Positions 37,995 through 46,151 of a stretch of DNA of 64,000 nucleotides are shown here, piece after piece; position 1 is the stretch's first letter, and each line of letters opens with the position of its first letter. The stretch covers positions 2,152,824 through 2,216,823 of the forward strand of contig NC_014012.1 of assembly GCF_000091325.1 (NCBI RefSeq). Direction: 5' to 3'. The notes under the pieces are model-generated. The model was given only the letters and a program-made list of their open reading frames with translations. It did no database searches and had not been told where the DNA came from. This stretch comes from Shewanella violacea DSS12. GTDB taxonomy: Bacteria > Pseudomonadota > Gammaproteobacteria > Enterobacterales > Shewanellaceae. The translations under genes and the position numbers were made by a program.

Positions 37995-38101
37995 CGCGAT
38001 GAGCGGGCTTTTGTTTGAATAAGTTGATTGAATTAGTCTTGCTTAAGATGTTCAAGTACCACTTCATGGTGATCTTTAGCCTTAAACTTGTTGAACAGGT
38101 G

Positions 38102-38297
38102 AACGGTTACATTCTGAGGGTGTGATGGTAGAAAGTGTGCTTGAGCATATTTTTGACGAATAGTGTTAAATTGGCGCTTTACTCACTATCTGCACTGTGT
38201 GTTAAATTAATCTAAAACAATGGCTTACATGTGTTGCGGGTGTGTTGTGTTTCGGGTATATTTCCGCCATCAAGGATGAAGAAGACTCAGGAATAAG
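38102..38297. other. Non-coding region before the type I secretion remnant
   Basis: About 200 bases with no gene; it probably contains the relic promoter of the secretion locus. Confidence 0.35.
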
Positions 38298-38753
38298 ATG
38301 TCGAGCAACTTTTTTCTGGGATTCAATGTTTATCATTGGTTGCCCGTTTTCACCAAATCCCGGCTGAGCCGAGTGCGCTGTTGCGTGAATTTCAATTCAA
38401 TGATGCAGATGATACGAACTCGCCCTTGGCAGATATTAATTTAGTTCGTGCGGCTAAAAGTCTCGGTTTTAAAGCCAAATTTATTGCAGATACAACGGAT
38501 AAGCTTAGTGAACACGTATTGCCTGCGATAGCTAGGCATTTCCGCTGATGCCATCGAACATGAGCAACTCGGATTATTATTTCCACTTAAAGCGTCATTA
38601 GCGACAGATGAAATAAATGTCAATGGCAAGTGGGTTAAGTTAAAGCCTGGTATGTCAGTCACGGTAGAGATTAAAACAGGCACCCGCCGATTAATGGAGT
38701 TTTTATTAGCGCCGTTAATGCGTGGTGTGAGTGAAGGGGCGCGTGAGCGTTAA
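38298..38753 (+). pseudogene. Composite remnant: N-terminus of a HlyB-type ABC exporter joined to the C-terminus of a HlyD-type adaptor
   Basis: The first part (38298-38534) encodes 'LVARFHQIPAEPSALLREFQ ... LVRAAKSLGFKAKF', typical of the C39-like N-terminal domain of type I secretion ABC proteins. A frameshift lies at the T6 run near 38311, between 'MSSNFF' and 'GIQCLSLVARF'. After 38535 a second frame reads 'GISADAIEHEQLGLLFPLKA' and 'MSVTVEIKTGTRRLMEFLLA', the C-terminal end of an HlyD-family adaptor, stopping at 38753. The ATPase, the membrane domains and most of HlyD are gone. The fragments are from neighbouring genes of one operon, fused by deletion. Confidence 0.82.
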
Positions 38754-38773
38754 TATTAGAATAGGGATGTTAA

Positions 38774-39724
38774 ATGAGTAACGGGCAACAATTAAGTGTA
38801 AGAATAGTTAAACATAGAACTCTATTAATACTCATCCTAGCGATTAGTGTTTATGGCGTAATGATAAAAGTCGCTAACTCACAAGAGGTAAATGTAAACG
38901 TCACTGATAAGTTCGATTTAAGGATATATTACAATGGTTCTCTTAAGCCACAAACGTCAATATCAAATCAAACGGGATTGGACGGTCAAAAATCAGACTA
39001 CGACATTTTTACAGAAGATATAATAAATTATGTATCTGACAAGTTAGCAATGGAACCTGGTTACGATCAACCTTTGTTAAATGCCCCAGCAATCACACTT
39101 GAGTTTGCTGAAAAATATATTACGCCTCCTAGAAAAAAGAGGCGTTCTTACCATAAAATACCAGAAAGTATTTCCCGTCTATTTGAACGTTTTCCAAAAG
39201 ATAACTTATCATGCCAGCTATCAAGCCCCTGGTTAACAATGTACATTCAGCGTGAACCTAGTTTAAAGGTACTCGCCAAATTCAATTGGCATAATAGGCA
39301 ATTTCTCATAGATCAAACGTTACTTTCCAACCCGTATTTGGTCTATGATTTTTCGCCTCAAGAACTCACCTCGAAAACTTATTCCGCATACGCAGATGAG
39401 TACAATAAGTTATTACAGATACCAAATATAACTAGGCATGAAATATTAGCGATGAATACGAATATTCCAGAAGATCTCTTGTGGTTATTTGATCGTATTG
39501 AGATGAACTCGATGACATTTTTGGCTGGGCTTGGACCTCGGTTAGAAAACCATAGCGCACCAGGCTATACCAATATTGTCAAGCATCTGGTTCATCAATG
39601 TTTCTCTGCCGAGAATAATGAATTGCAGAGTTATAAAACGATATTAGATCTTGACAGTTACGAGGCTTTGGAGCTGCTAGAAAATTATAAAATTAACTCA
39701 CTTCGTGGACGTAGAAAAAACTAA
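38774..39724 (+). CDS. Hypothetical protein, membrane-anchored or exported, 316 aa
   Basis: No family recognised. The N terminus has a hydrophobic segment ('TLLILILAISVYGVMIKVAN', residues 17-36) preceded by Arg/Lys, so a signal anchor or uncleaved export signal. The rest is soluble and AT-rich in coding, with a cluster 'PPRKKRRSY' near residue 117. SD AGGGA lies 7 bases before ATG 38774. It directly follows the HlyD end (20 bp) and precedes a second HlyD-end fragment, the place where T1SS loci often carry the exported protein or its accessory. A role as accessory or immunity factor is speculation. Confidence 0.6.
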   Translation: MSNGQQLSVRIVKHRTLLILILAISVYGVMIKVANSQEVNVNVTDKFDLRIYYNGSLKPQTSISNQTGLDGQKSDYDIFTEDIINYVSDKLAMEPGYDQPLLNAPAITLEFAEKYITPPRKKRRSYHKIPESISRLFERFPKDNLSCQLSSPWLTMYIQREPSLKVLAKFNWHNRQFLIDQTLLSNPYLVYDFSPQELTSKTYSAYADEYNKLLQIPNITRHEILAMNTNIPEDLLWLFDRIEMNSMTFLAGLGPRLENHSAPGYTNIVKHLVHQCFSAENNELQSYKTILDLDSYEALELLENYKINSLRGRRKN

Positions 39725-39737
39725 AAAAGGGTAGGAA

Positions 39738-39875
39738 ATGGAATTTTCAGATATTAACTTCATATTGGATGATAAGTTTAGCACGGCAGAGATTAAAACC
39801 GGCACTCGACGATTAATGGAGTTTTTATTAGCGCCGTTAATGCGAGGTGTGAGTGAAGGCGCAAGAGAGCGTTAG
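39738..39875 (+). pseudogene. Second HlyD C-terminal fragment, as a 45-codon frame
   Basis: Residues 17-45 ('AEIKTGTRRLMEFLLAPLMR' then GVSEGARER) are nearly identical to the adaptor end at 38660-38753, with silent changes. The first 16 codons ('MEFSDINFILDDKFST') are unrelated. AGGAAATG at the start would allow translation. It is a duplicated gene end fused to other sequence, not a functional adaptor. Confidence 0.75.
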
Positions 39876-39897
39876 TCTTTTAATAAGGAGTAAACTA

Positions 39898-40422
39898 ATG
39901 AAAGCTTATACTTGGTTTCTAATTCTCATCGTCGGCAGTTTTACTGGTTGCTATGGCGATAGTGTTTTATCTAACTTACTGTTTGATAAGTACTGTAATG
40001 AAGAGGGGCGTACTGGTCAGTTTATTTACGAGCGTGTGGGGTTAGGGGACGAGTATTTTATACCAATACCTAAAGATAGACGTGAACTTGTGCGTGTTGA
40101 TAATGGTTTTTTTATCGATGATAGAAAACTATTAATAGATAAACAGCGTTTTATGCAAGATTTTAAGATTAATTGGGTTAAAAAAACTTTGTCACAAATT
40201 GGGCCTATTTATATCCAAGAGAAGATCATAGTAAGAAAATCGGATGATACGGTATTGAGTAAGTCCGTGAATATTCACAATCAAAAAGGTTGGTTAGCAA
40301 AAGGAGTGATTTTAGGAATAACCGACAGAGACTCTTGTCCAAAGAGGAAAAATGAGTATGACCAGCTTGTTTATAGTTCATCCCATTATGGTTTAGTTAG
40401 AAATACATTTTATAAAAAATAA
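39898..40422 (+). CDS. Hypothetical lipoprotein, 174 aa
   Basis: A lipoprotein-type signal: Lys, then hydrophobic 'WFLILIVGSFTGC' with Cys17 as the likely lipidated residue (lipobox FTGC is non-ideal). The mature part is basic and polar with two more Cys ('DRDSCPKRK', 'FDKYCNEEG'). ATG 39898 has a strong AAGGAG; the frame opens upstream in the HlyD fragment. No family recognised. Being directly before the N-terminal remnant of a possible secreted hydrolase suggests an accessory or immunity lipoprotein, but this is only context. Confidence 0.6.
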   Translation: MKAYTWFLILIVGSFTGCYGDSVLSNLLFDKYCNEEGRTGQFIYERVGLGDEYFIPIPKDRRELVRVDNGFFIDDRKLLIDKQRFMQDFKINWVKKTLSQIGPIYIQEKIIVRKSDDTVLSKSVNIHNQKGWLAKGVILGITDRDSCPKRKNEYDQLVYSSSHYGLVRNTFYKK

Positions 40423-40439
40423 TTTAGAGGGAACTAATT

Positions 40440-40544
40440 ATGACGATTCAATCGCTATTTGATGATGCTTTACTAGCACAAGCTGCCTATGCCGTAGATT
40501 TGAAATCAGGAATGTCAGACGATGATTTGGAATTGGAATTATAA
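40440..40544 (+). pseudogene. N-terminal remnant of a putative T1SS/RTX-type hydrolase
   Basis: 34 codons ('MTIQSLFDDALLAQAAYAVD', then LKSGMSDDDLELEL) preceded by AGAGGGA. The pattern 'LFDDALLAQAAYA-L--GMS' resembles the start of RTX lipase-like secreted proteins of Shewanella and Vibrio as I remember them. The stop codon lies exactly where the RAYT element's flank begins (TAAAGAATAAACAG), so the gene was probably cut by that insertion. Confidence 0.5.
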
Positions 40545-40628
40545 AGAATAAACAGTGCCACCCAAAGTTAATGGCATATCTTACGCCTCTTACTAAGCTT
40601 TAATGAAGAGCTTAAGTGGGAGGTTGTT
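40542..40628 (+). repeat. RAYT leader, copy 1
   Basis: 87 bp with AGTGCCACCCAAAGTTAATG and an AAGCTTTAATGAAGAGCTTA hairpin, directly before the disrupted RAYT gene. It matches 42119-42205 at all but one or two positions. Confidence 0.88.
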
Positions 40629-41052
40629 ATGCCGCGTCCAAGAAGAACTCAAGTCAGTATTGAAGACACGCCAATGTACCATTGCTGTAGTAGGGTAACC
40701 AGAAGAGCCTTCCTTTTGGGAGATGATGAACTTACTGGTAAGAACTATGACCATAGGCGTGGCTGGGTAGAATCTCTATTACTGAAATTAGCGGGTGTGT
40801 TTGCTATAGATATTGCAGCCTATGCGGTGATGTCTAATCATCTACATGTTGTTCTTAGTGTTGATATTTATGAGTCTAATCGTTGGAGTGACAAAGAAGT
40901 CGTTGAGCACTGGCATCAAATATTTTTGGGAACTGAAGTCACTCAAAAGTTTGTTAAAGGTGAAGTGATAGAAAGCTATGAGGTTGAAAGTTTAAAGCAT
41001 TCGATTGCTCTATATCGAAGTCGATTAAGTGATATTAGTTGGTTGATAAATG

Positions 41053-41843
41053 GGGTCAGAGTAAAATAGTGAAATTAAGTTGAAGTCAAGGCTTCTGGCT
41101 TGGTCTTCCACGCTTTTTAGAGTGCATGGGTTCACCTGTTAGGGCCTCAATCTCAATTTTAAATTTATCATTGCCGATTGCCATGCCTTTGTTGGTGGCG
41201 TTGCGTATTTGGGTGATGAGCTTGGTATCTATATGGTGCTTAAACAGAGCTCTGTAATTAACTTGTCGTTGAGTGGGGTTACTCGCGAGAGACAAATATA
41301 TTTGATGGGGGGTGCAAAGGGTTGAAGCTTTCCCGAGCGCATTAATTTGATAGCTTGACCATTTATAGGCAGAAGGCTCTGCCACCATCTCCGCTCTTAC
41401 TGGGTTGAGCTCAATATAGCGATAGACTTGTAGTAAGTACTGTTCGCTTTGTACAAGGCAGGATTTGAATCTTCCCTCCCATAATGTGCCAGTTCGATTA
41501 TAAGTAAAGTTGAAGTAGCGAACGTACTGCCTACCTAATGATTGCATCATTTGACTCATTGCATTTGGTTGCAACGGGGTACACAGAATATGGACATGGT
41601 TGGTCATAAACACCCATGCATGAATGTGAACTTTATATTCTGAAGCATATTGCTTTAGCCATTTGGCATAAAGCATAAAATCCTCTTCTGAAGCAAAGCA
41701 TGCTTGACGATTATTACCTCGTTGAATGATATGTTGAGGAATATGGATTGGGGCGTTCCTATGTGCTCTTGGCATGTGCAAACTCCTTTTGCACCATAAA
41801 TATAGCTTTAGTTTAGCTTAAAAATTTAATTTTACTCTGACCC
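41053..41843 (-). mobile_element. RAYT element nested in another RAYT gene, bounded by 15-bp inverted repeats
   Basis: GGGTCAGAGTAAAAT at 41053-41067 and its exact reverse complement at 41829-41843 enclose a single Y1-transposase gene. Outside both ends the host gene carries TTGGTTGAT (41039-41047 and 41854-41862). The host lost 320 bp at this point, so entry was accompanied by deletion or later rearrangement. Confidence 0.82.
41086..41775 (-). CDS. REP-associated tyrosine transposase (Y1_Tnp / IS200-like)
   Basis: 229 aa. HuH motif in 'FMTNHVHILCTP', catalytic Tyr in 'VYRYIELNPVRAEMV', and 'GTLWEGRFKSCLV', all diagnostic of RAYT proteins. It acts on single-stranded REP-type hairpins. ATG 41775 follows AAAGGAG; the TTG at 41781 is rejected. 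It belongs to a different RAYT subgroup from the three other copies here ('MPRAHRNAPIHIPQHIIQRG' start against 'MPRPRRTQVSIEDTPMYHCC'). Confidence 0.9.
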   Translation of the reverse strand: MPRAHRNAPIHIPQHIIQRGNNRQACFASEEDFMLYAKWLKQYASEYKVHIHAWVFMTNHVHILCTPLQPNAMSQMMQSLGRQYVRYFNFTYNRTGTLWEGRFKSCLVQSEQYLLQVYRYIELNPVRAEMVAEPSAYKWSSYQINALGKASTLCTPHQIYLSLASNPTQRQVNYRALFKHHIDTKLITQIRNATNKGMAIGNDKFKIEIEALTGEPMHSKKRGRPSQKP

Positions 41844-42118
41844 TGTTTTTAAATTGGTTGATGAAACAGGCCGAATGATTCGAGATGATAAGCGAGGAGC
41901 CATATCATCCAATGCCGAAAAAATTCTAGCAAGGTTAAATATTCCTTGTGAGAATTGGTTAACAATCACCGCAGATTTTGGCAAGTTATTTCATGGTCCG
42001 GTGGGGACATTACAAGAGCTGACGAGTTACTGTGAACATTTGGGTAAACGACGACGGCACTTTTCTAAAAACTGCCAGTATTTTCAAGATGGCTAAGCGT
42101 TTCAATCTGTCCTTCTGC

Positions 42119-42205
42119 TAAAGAATAAACAGTGCCACCCAAACTTAATGGCATATCTTACGCCTCTTACTAAGCTTTAATGAAGAGCTTAAGTGGGAGG
42201 TTGTT
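42119..42205 (+). repeat. RAYT leader, copy 2
   Basis: Same 87-bp block before the intact RAYT gene. AAGCTTTAATGAAGAGCTTA can fold; GGGAGG serves as ribosome-binding site. These conserved leaders are likely the DNA recognised by the transposase (inference). Confidence 0.85.
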
Positions 42206-43183
42206 ATGCCGCGTCCAAGAAGAACTCAAGTCAGTATTGAAGACACGCCAATGTACCATTGCTGTAGTAGGGTAACCAGAAGAGCCTTCCTTTTGGGAGA
42301 TGATGAACTTACTGGTAAGAACTATGACCATAGGCGTGGCTGGGTAGAATCTCTATTACTGAAATTAGCGGGTGTGTTTGCTATAAATATTGCAGCCTAT
42401 GCGGTGATGTCTAATCATCTACATGTTGTTCTTAGTGTTGATATTTATGAGTCTAATCGTTGGAATGACAAAGAAGTCGTTGAGCACTGGCATCAAATAT
42501 TTTTGGGAACTGAAGTCACTCAAAAGTTTGTTAAAGGTGAAGTGATAGAAAGCTATGAGGTTGAAAGTTTAAAGCATTCGATTGCTCTATATCGAAGTCG
42601 ATTAAGTGATATTAGTTGGTTTATGAGGTCGCTTAATGAACCCATTGCCCGTATGGCAAACAAAGAAGATAAGTGTACAGGTCGTTTTTGGGAAGGACGC
42701 TTTAAAAGCCAAGCATTATTAGATGAAGCAGCAGTGCTTGCCTGCATGACTTACGTAGACCTCAATCCCATTCGAGCAAAAATGGCTGATACGCCAGAGC
42801 AATCAGATTACACAAGTATTCAACTTAGAATCCAATCCGCCCTCAATGGTAAACAACCTGCCAAACTCCTCTCTTTTATTGGTAATGAGCGCTTAAATCA
42901 ACCTAAAGGGATAAACTTCACACTGAAAGACTACCTTGAATTAGTTGATGAAACAGGCCGAATAATTCGAGATGGCAAGCGAGGTTCCATATCAGCCAAT
43001 GCTGAAAAAATTCTAGCAAGGTTAAATATTCCTTGTGAGAATTGGTTAACAATCACCGCTGATTTTGGCAAGTTATTTCATGGTCCGGTGGGGACATTAC
43101 AAGAGCTGACGAGTTACTGTGAACATTTGGGTAAACGACGACGGCACTTTTCTAAAAATTGCCAGTATTTTCAAGCTGGCTGA
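42206..43183 (+). CDS. REP-associated tyrosine transposase, intact copy
   Basis: 325 aa. HuH metal-binding 'VMSNHLHVVLSVD', 'GRFWEGRFKSQALLDE' and 'MTYVDLNPIRAKMA' with the catalytic Tyr are all present. A C-terminal extension of about 110 residues ('LELVDETGRIIRDGKRG', 'GPVGTLQELTSYCEHLGKRR') distinguishes this subgroup. ATG 42206 follows GGGAGG. It is the parent or sister of the disrupted copy 1.5 kb upstream; the two form a tandem duplication of about 1.0 kb. Confidence 0.92.
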   Translation: MPRPRRTQVSIEDTPMYHCCSRVTRRAFLLGDDELTGKNYDHRRGWVESLLLKLAGVFAINIAAYAVMSNHLHVVLSVDIYESNRWNDKEVVEHWHQIFLGTEVTQKFVKGEVIESYEVESLKHSIALYRSRLSDISWFMRSLNEPIARMANKEDKCTGRFWEGRFKSQALLDEAAVLACMTYVDLNPIRAKMADTPEQSDYTSIQLRIQSALNGKQPAKLLSFIGNERLNQPKGINFTLKDYLELVDETGRIIRDGKRGSISANAEKILARLNIPCENWLTITADFGKLFHGPVGTLQELTSYCEHLGKRRRHFSKNCQYFQAG

Positions 43184-43554
43184 GCGTTTCAACCACTCCT
43201 CTTGTTAAAGCCGGCTCATAATAAACCGAGTCAAAACCTGCTGTTTGAATTTCATCATTATCGCCCCTAAATACCCATTTTCAATACTTTCTTCGTTTCG
43301 AGTTAAACATAGGTCTGTTCGATTGGTTTTATCGTCAACTAATTAACCTAGCCACCCATTCTTAATCTCTCTAACTCGAAGCTCTAAAGTTCCAGCCTTA
43401 CTCTCACTAACTCAACATGATTTACGTCTTAAGTCGCTCCTGCTGAGTAGTTAATGACTCTGGATATCTTAATATCAGTCCAAAATCTTAAAAACACACA
43501 GCAAAAATACCAAAATTAAGTTCGGTTTTCCATTTTCATAAAAGAGGAGTGTAA
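43184..43554. other. Non-coding gap between convergent RAYT genes
   Basis: 371 bases with no gene, repeat or terminator that I can support. Confidence 0.4.
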
Positions 43555-44535
43555 CTAGGCGCTATCTAGCCATCGATGACAGTTAGCCGCCCCTTGCCGG
43601 CGCTTTCTATCTAAGTGTTCGCAGTAGGCATCTAATTCTTGAAGTGTTCCCACAGGGCCTTTGAATAGACGGCTGAATTCAGTGGTGAGTTTTAGCCAAT
43701 TCGCTTGAGGAATGTTGAGTCTATCGAGTATCTGTTGGGATGTTTGGTTAATGGCACTACGCTTGTCGTCTCTAATAATACGCCCTGTATCATCAAGCAG
43801 TTGTAAGTAATCTTTAGCACTGAACATCAGTCCTTTTGGCATATCCTTGCGCTCATTACCCACAAATGGCAGCAGTGACTTAGGTTGCTCTCCATTACAA
43901 GCCGCTGTAATACGTCGTTGAATGCTGGTGAAGTCTGAGGTTTCAGGTGTTGTAGCCATCTTGGCACGGATAGGATTGAGGTCTACATAAGCCATGCAGG
44001 CCAGAACAGCTGCCTCATCCAACAAGGCTTGGGACTTGAACCTCCCCTCCCAAAATCTCCCTGTACAGTTATCTTCCTTGTTCGCCTGTCTCGCAATGGG
44101 TTCATTGAGGCAGCGCATAAACCAGGAGATATCACTTAATCGACTTCGGTATTGAGCAATTGAATGCTTTAAGGCTTTAACTTCAAAGCTTTCAACTAAC
44201 TCCCCCTCAGCAAACTTCTGAGTAACTTCAGTCCCTTTAAACAGCTGATGCCAATGCGCTACCACTTCTTTATCTGTCCAGCTATTAGCCTCAAAAATAT
44301 CGACCCTAAGCACTAAATGCAGGTGGTTAGACATAACAGCATAAGCCGCCACATCTATAGCAAAAATTTGAGCGAGTTCAAGTATCCTAGACTCAACCCA
44401 TTCACGCCGATGCTCGTATGACTTACCTGAGTATCTATCGACTCCCGTAAGCCACGCCATGCGAATACATCTAGAAATACAGTGGTAGAAAGGCGTATCT
44501 TCAATGCTAATCAATGTGCTTCTTGGTCTGGCCAT
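43555..44535 (-). CDS. REP-associated tyrosine transposase, third full-length homologue
   Basis: 326 aa, clearly homologous over its whole length to the 42206 gene ('GRFWEGRFKSQALLDEAAVL' identical) but diverged at many sites, so an independent arrival rather than a recent copy. HuH 'VMSNHLHLVLRVD' and Tyr in 'MAYVDLNPIRAKMA' are intact. ATG 44535 follows AGGATTGAGG. Two 23-bp direct repeats lie 60 bp upstream of the gene (44597-44642). Confidence 0.92.
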   Translation of the reverse strand: MARPRSTLISIEDTPFYHCISRCIRMAWLTGVDRYSGKSYEHRREWVESRILELAQIFAIDVAAYAVMSNHLHLVLRVDIFEANSWTDKEVVAHWHQLFKGTEVTQKFAEGELVESFEVKALKHSIAQYRSRLSDISWFMRCLNEPIARQANKEDNCTGRFWEGRFKSQALLDEAAVLACMAYVDLNPIRAKMATTPETSDFTSIQRRITAACNGEQPKSLLPFVGNERKDMPKGLMFSAKDYLQLLDDTGRIIRDDKRSAINQTSQQILDRLNIPQANWLKLTTEFSRLFKGPVGTLQELDAYCEHLDRKRRQGAANCHRWLDSA

Positions 44536-44596
44536 AGCAACCTCAATCCTACAGAGAGAACTTAAGCTTAGTCAGAGCTGAATTATCCATCAATAA

Positions 44597-44642
44597 TTGT
44601 GGGTGGCCATGTTAAGCATTTGTGGGTGGCCATGTTAAGCAT
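44597..44642 (-). repeat. Two perfect 23-bp repeats upstream of the third RAYT gene
   Basis: TTGTGGGTGGCCATGTTAAG unit (23 bp) twice in tandem. On the gene's strand it reads CTTAACATGGCCACCCACAA, which shares GCCACCC and TTAA with the leader of the other RAYT copies. It marks the boundary with junction copy C. Probable REP-like recognition site. Confidence 0.85.
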
Positions 44643-44643
44643 T

Positions 44644-44858
44644 TTTATCTGGAGTTATCTGGACGATTGCTTTGGTCTTGATATGGCCCTATTTCGCTTA
44701 GGTTTCTCTGTAGCACTTTATGTTTATGTGTTTTATAGGCATAAAAAAGCCCGCAATAAGCGGGCTTTTGTTTGAATAAGTTGATTGAATTAGTCTTGCT
44801 TAAGATGTTCAAGTACCACTTCATGGTGATCTTTGGTCTTAAACTTGTTGAACAGGTG
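44644..44858 (+). repeat. argO/bcp junction, copy C (true bcp end)
   Basis: Carries a mutated argO 3' fragment, the terminator (AAAAAAGCCCGC-AATAA-GCGGGCTTTTG, 44743-44770) and the real 3' end of bcp. The argO piece has no open frame of its own. Confidence 0.85.
44743..44770 (-). terminator. Terminator of bcp
   Basis: AGCCCGC-AATAA-GCGGGCT with A6/T4 flanks, 20 bases after the bcp stop. Confidence 0.88.
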
Positions 44859-45260
44859 GCTGATTTTACCATCTTGTCCAACTAAGAAACTTAATCGATG
44901 AATTCCGTCATAGACCTTACCCATAAACTTTTTCTCACCCCAGACACCGAAGGCATCCGCTATGGCATGATCTTCATCACTAAGAAGAGAGAAGTTAAGC
45001 TCCTGCTTTTGTGCAAACCTTGCCAGCTTAGGCACAGGATCTGGGCTAATGCCTAATACTGTGACTTTCAAGCCATTGAGTTCTTGCATGCTATCTCTAA
45101 GACCACAGGCTTGAACGGTACAGCCGGGTGTAGAGGCTTTGGGGTAGAAATAGACCAGCACTGGGCCGATATTTAAACACTCTTTCAAAGAGATGAGCTT
45201 ATCGTTTTGGTTTTTTAGCTCGAAGAGTGGGGCGTTATCGCCTGCAGTTAAGGTATTCAT
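44790..45260 (-). CDS. bcp: Thioredoxin-dependent thiol peroxidase (BCP, peroxiredoxin)
   Basis: 156 aa. Peroxidatic Cys47 in 'PKASTPGCTVQACGLRD' and Cys52 as the resolving residue, the atypical 2-Cys arrangement of E. coli BCP (C45/C50). It reduces hydrogen peroxide and organic peroxides in the cytoplasm. Downstream of gcvR on the same strand (115 bp), as in E. coli. Its 3' end is the source of the junction repeats at 35.4 and 38.0 kb. Confidence 0.95.
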   Translation of the reverse strand: MNTLTAGDNAPLFELKNQNDKLISLKECLNIGPVLVYFYPKASTPGCTVQACGLRDSMQELNGLKVTVLGISPDPVPKLARFAQKQELNFSLLSDEDHAIADAFGVWGEKKFMGKVYDGIHRLSFLVGQDGKISHLFNKFKTKDHHEVVLEHLKQD

Positions 45261-45375
45261 TTGATTTTCCTAGTTATACCAATTCCATTAAATTTATGAG
45301 TAATTCAGAGTTTTCTCAGAGCGTTAAATTCAAGGCGTATTGTTGAAAAAATGGTTATTCCCTATGGAACTGGTA

Positions 45376-45915
45376 TTAGTTACTCGTGGTGCCCTGCATA
45401 CGTTCGATGACGCAGTGCAATGACATCTCAGAAGCCAGCTCATTGATGCTGATTTCTAACTTATCCAGTTCGACTTTCTCTGGGACATTGATTGTCAGGA
45501 ACACATGTTGGCTAGGATTGCCTTGAGCGTCTTCCTCTGCATGAGACCTTACTGCGGCGAGATCCAGGGAGCGATCAGCAAGAAACTGGGTGATCTTTCT
45601 CATGGTGCCTCGCTGATTTTGTCCGGTAAAGGTGAGCTCCAGACGCGAAATGTAATTTTGTGCAGTATGTTCAGAGGTGCGCTTCATTACCGTCATCAAT
45701 TCAAGCTCAACACTCAAGGGTGGGAGTTGGATTTCCATCTTAGTGATCGAGGCCCAAGAGCCTGACAACATCATGATTAAGGTGAATTCATTGCCAAATA
45801 AGGCCATTCGACTGTCAACTATGTCACAGTCACATTCACTTGCAAGCCTCGCAAATTTACTGACAATTCCCGGTCGGTCAGACCCCATAGCAGTAACGAC
45901 AAGCTGATTGGACAT
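45376..45915 (-). CDS. gcvR: Glycine cleavage system transcriptional repressor GcvR
   Basis: 179 aa with two ACT domains ('VVTAMGSDRPGIVSKFARLA' and 'LTFTGQNQRGTMRKITQFLA'). GcvR binds GcvA and blocks activation of the glycine cleavage operon when glycine is low. ATG 45915 follows AAAAGGAAA; the frame extends 11 codons upstream without support. gcvR-bcp is the enterobacterial pairing; dapA lies divergently. Confidence 0.93.
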   Translation of the reverse strand: MSNQLVVTAMGSDRPGIVSKFARLASECDCDIVDSRMALFGNEFTLIMMLSGSWASITKMEIQLPPLSVELELMTVMKRTSEHTAQNYISRLELTFTGQNQRGTMRKITQFLADRSLDLAAVRSHAEEDAQGNPSQHVFLTINVPEKVELDKLEISINELASEMSLHCVIERMQGTTSN

Positions 45916-46151
45916 GAATTTTCCTTTTTTATAGCCAGATATGTACATAAACGCACCAATTTTAGGTGCATTTCTCTGCGGTGACTAATGCTACCACAAG
46001 ATTGCAGAGATGAGATCCCCGTCTGATACAACAAAAATGTGATTGCATACACTAGACGATGAACACTCTTAACATTATTCAATCACTGAAATGCTTGTTT
46101 TTAATGGATAGCATCAGTACCATAGCCAGTCCTGGATCTTGGGGAAGTCAC

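Larger units (their letters stand above)
36463..38101 (+). repeat. argO/bcp junction, copy B (split by an IS4-family element)
   Basis: 36463-36580 repeats the argO 3' end and the left half of the terminator; 37995-38101 resumes with the terminator and the last 22 bcp codons (minus strand), ending at GAACAGGTG. It is closer to copy C than to A (TTTATCTGGAGTTATCTGGA is shared by B and C only). The argO and bcp pieces are too short to be functional. Confidence 0.85.
40629..42096 (+). pseudogene. REP-associated tyrosine transposase (RAYT), disrupted copy
   Basis: 40629-41044 encodes residues 1-138 of a Y1 transposase almost identical to the intact copy at 42206; 41857-42096 encodes its last 80 residues. 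The middle (about codons 139-245, 320 bp) is missing and replaced by a 791-bp element with another RAYT gene. The N-terminal part retains 'MSNHLHVVL' (HuH-type metal site), but the catalytic Tyr lies in the lost segment. Leader sequence (40542-40628) is identical in kind to that of the intact copy. Confidence 0.9.

Noticed and set aside
44645..44881. Minus-strand frame across the bcp end
   Set aside because: It is a shadow of bcp and junction copy C in another frame.
46059..46151. 31-codon N-terminal extension of DapA
   Set aside because: DapA length, the conserved start '[13 protein letters not shown]' and GGGGA before ATG 46152 favour the short form.
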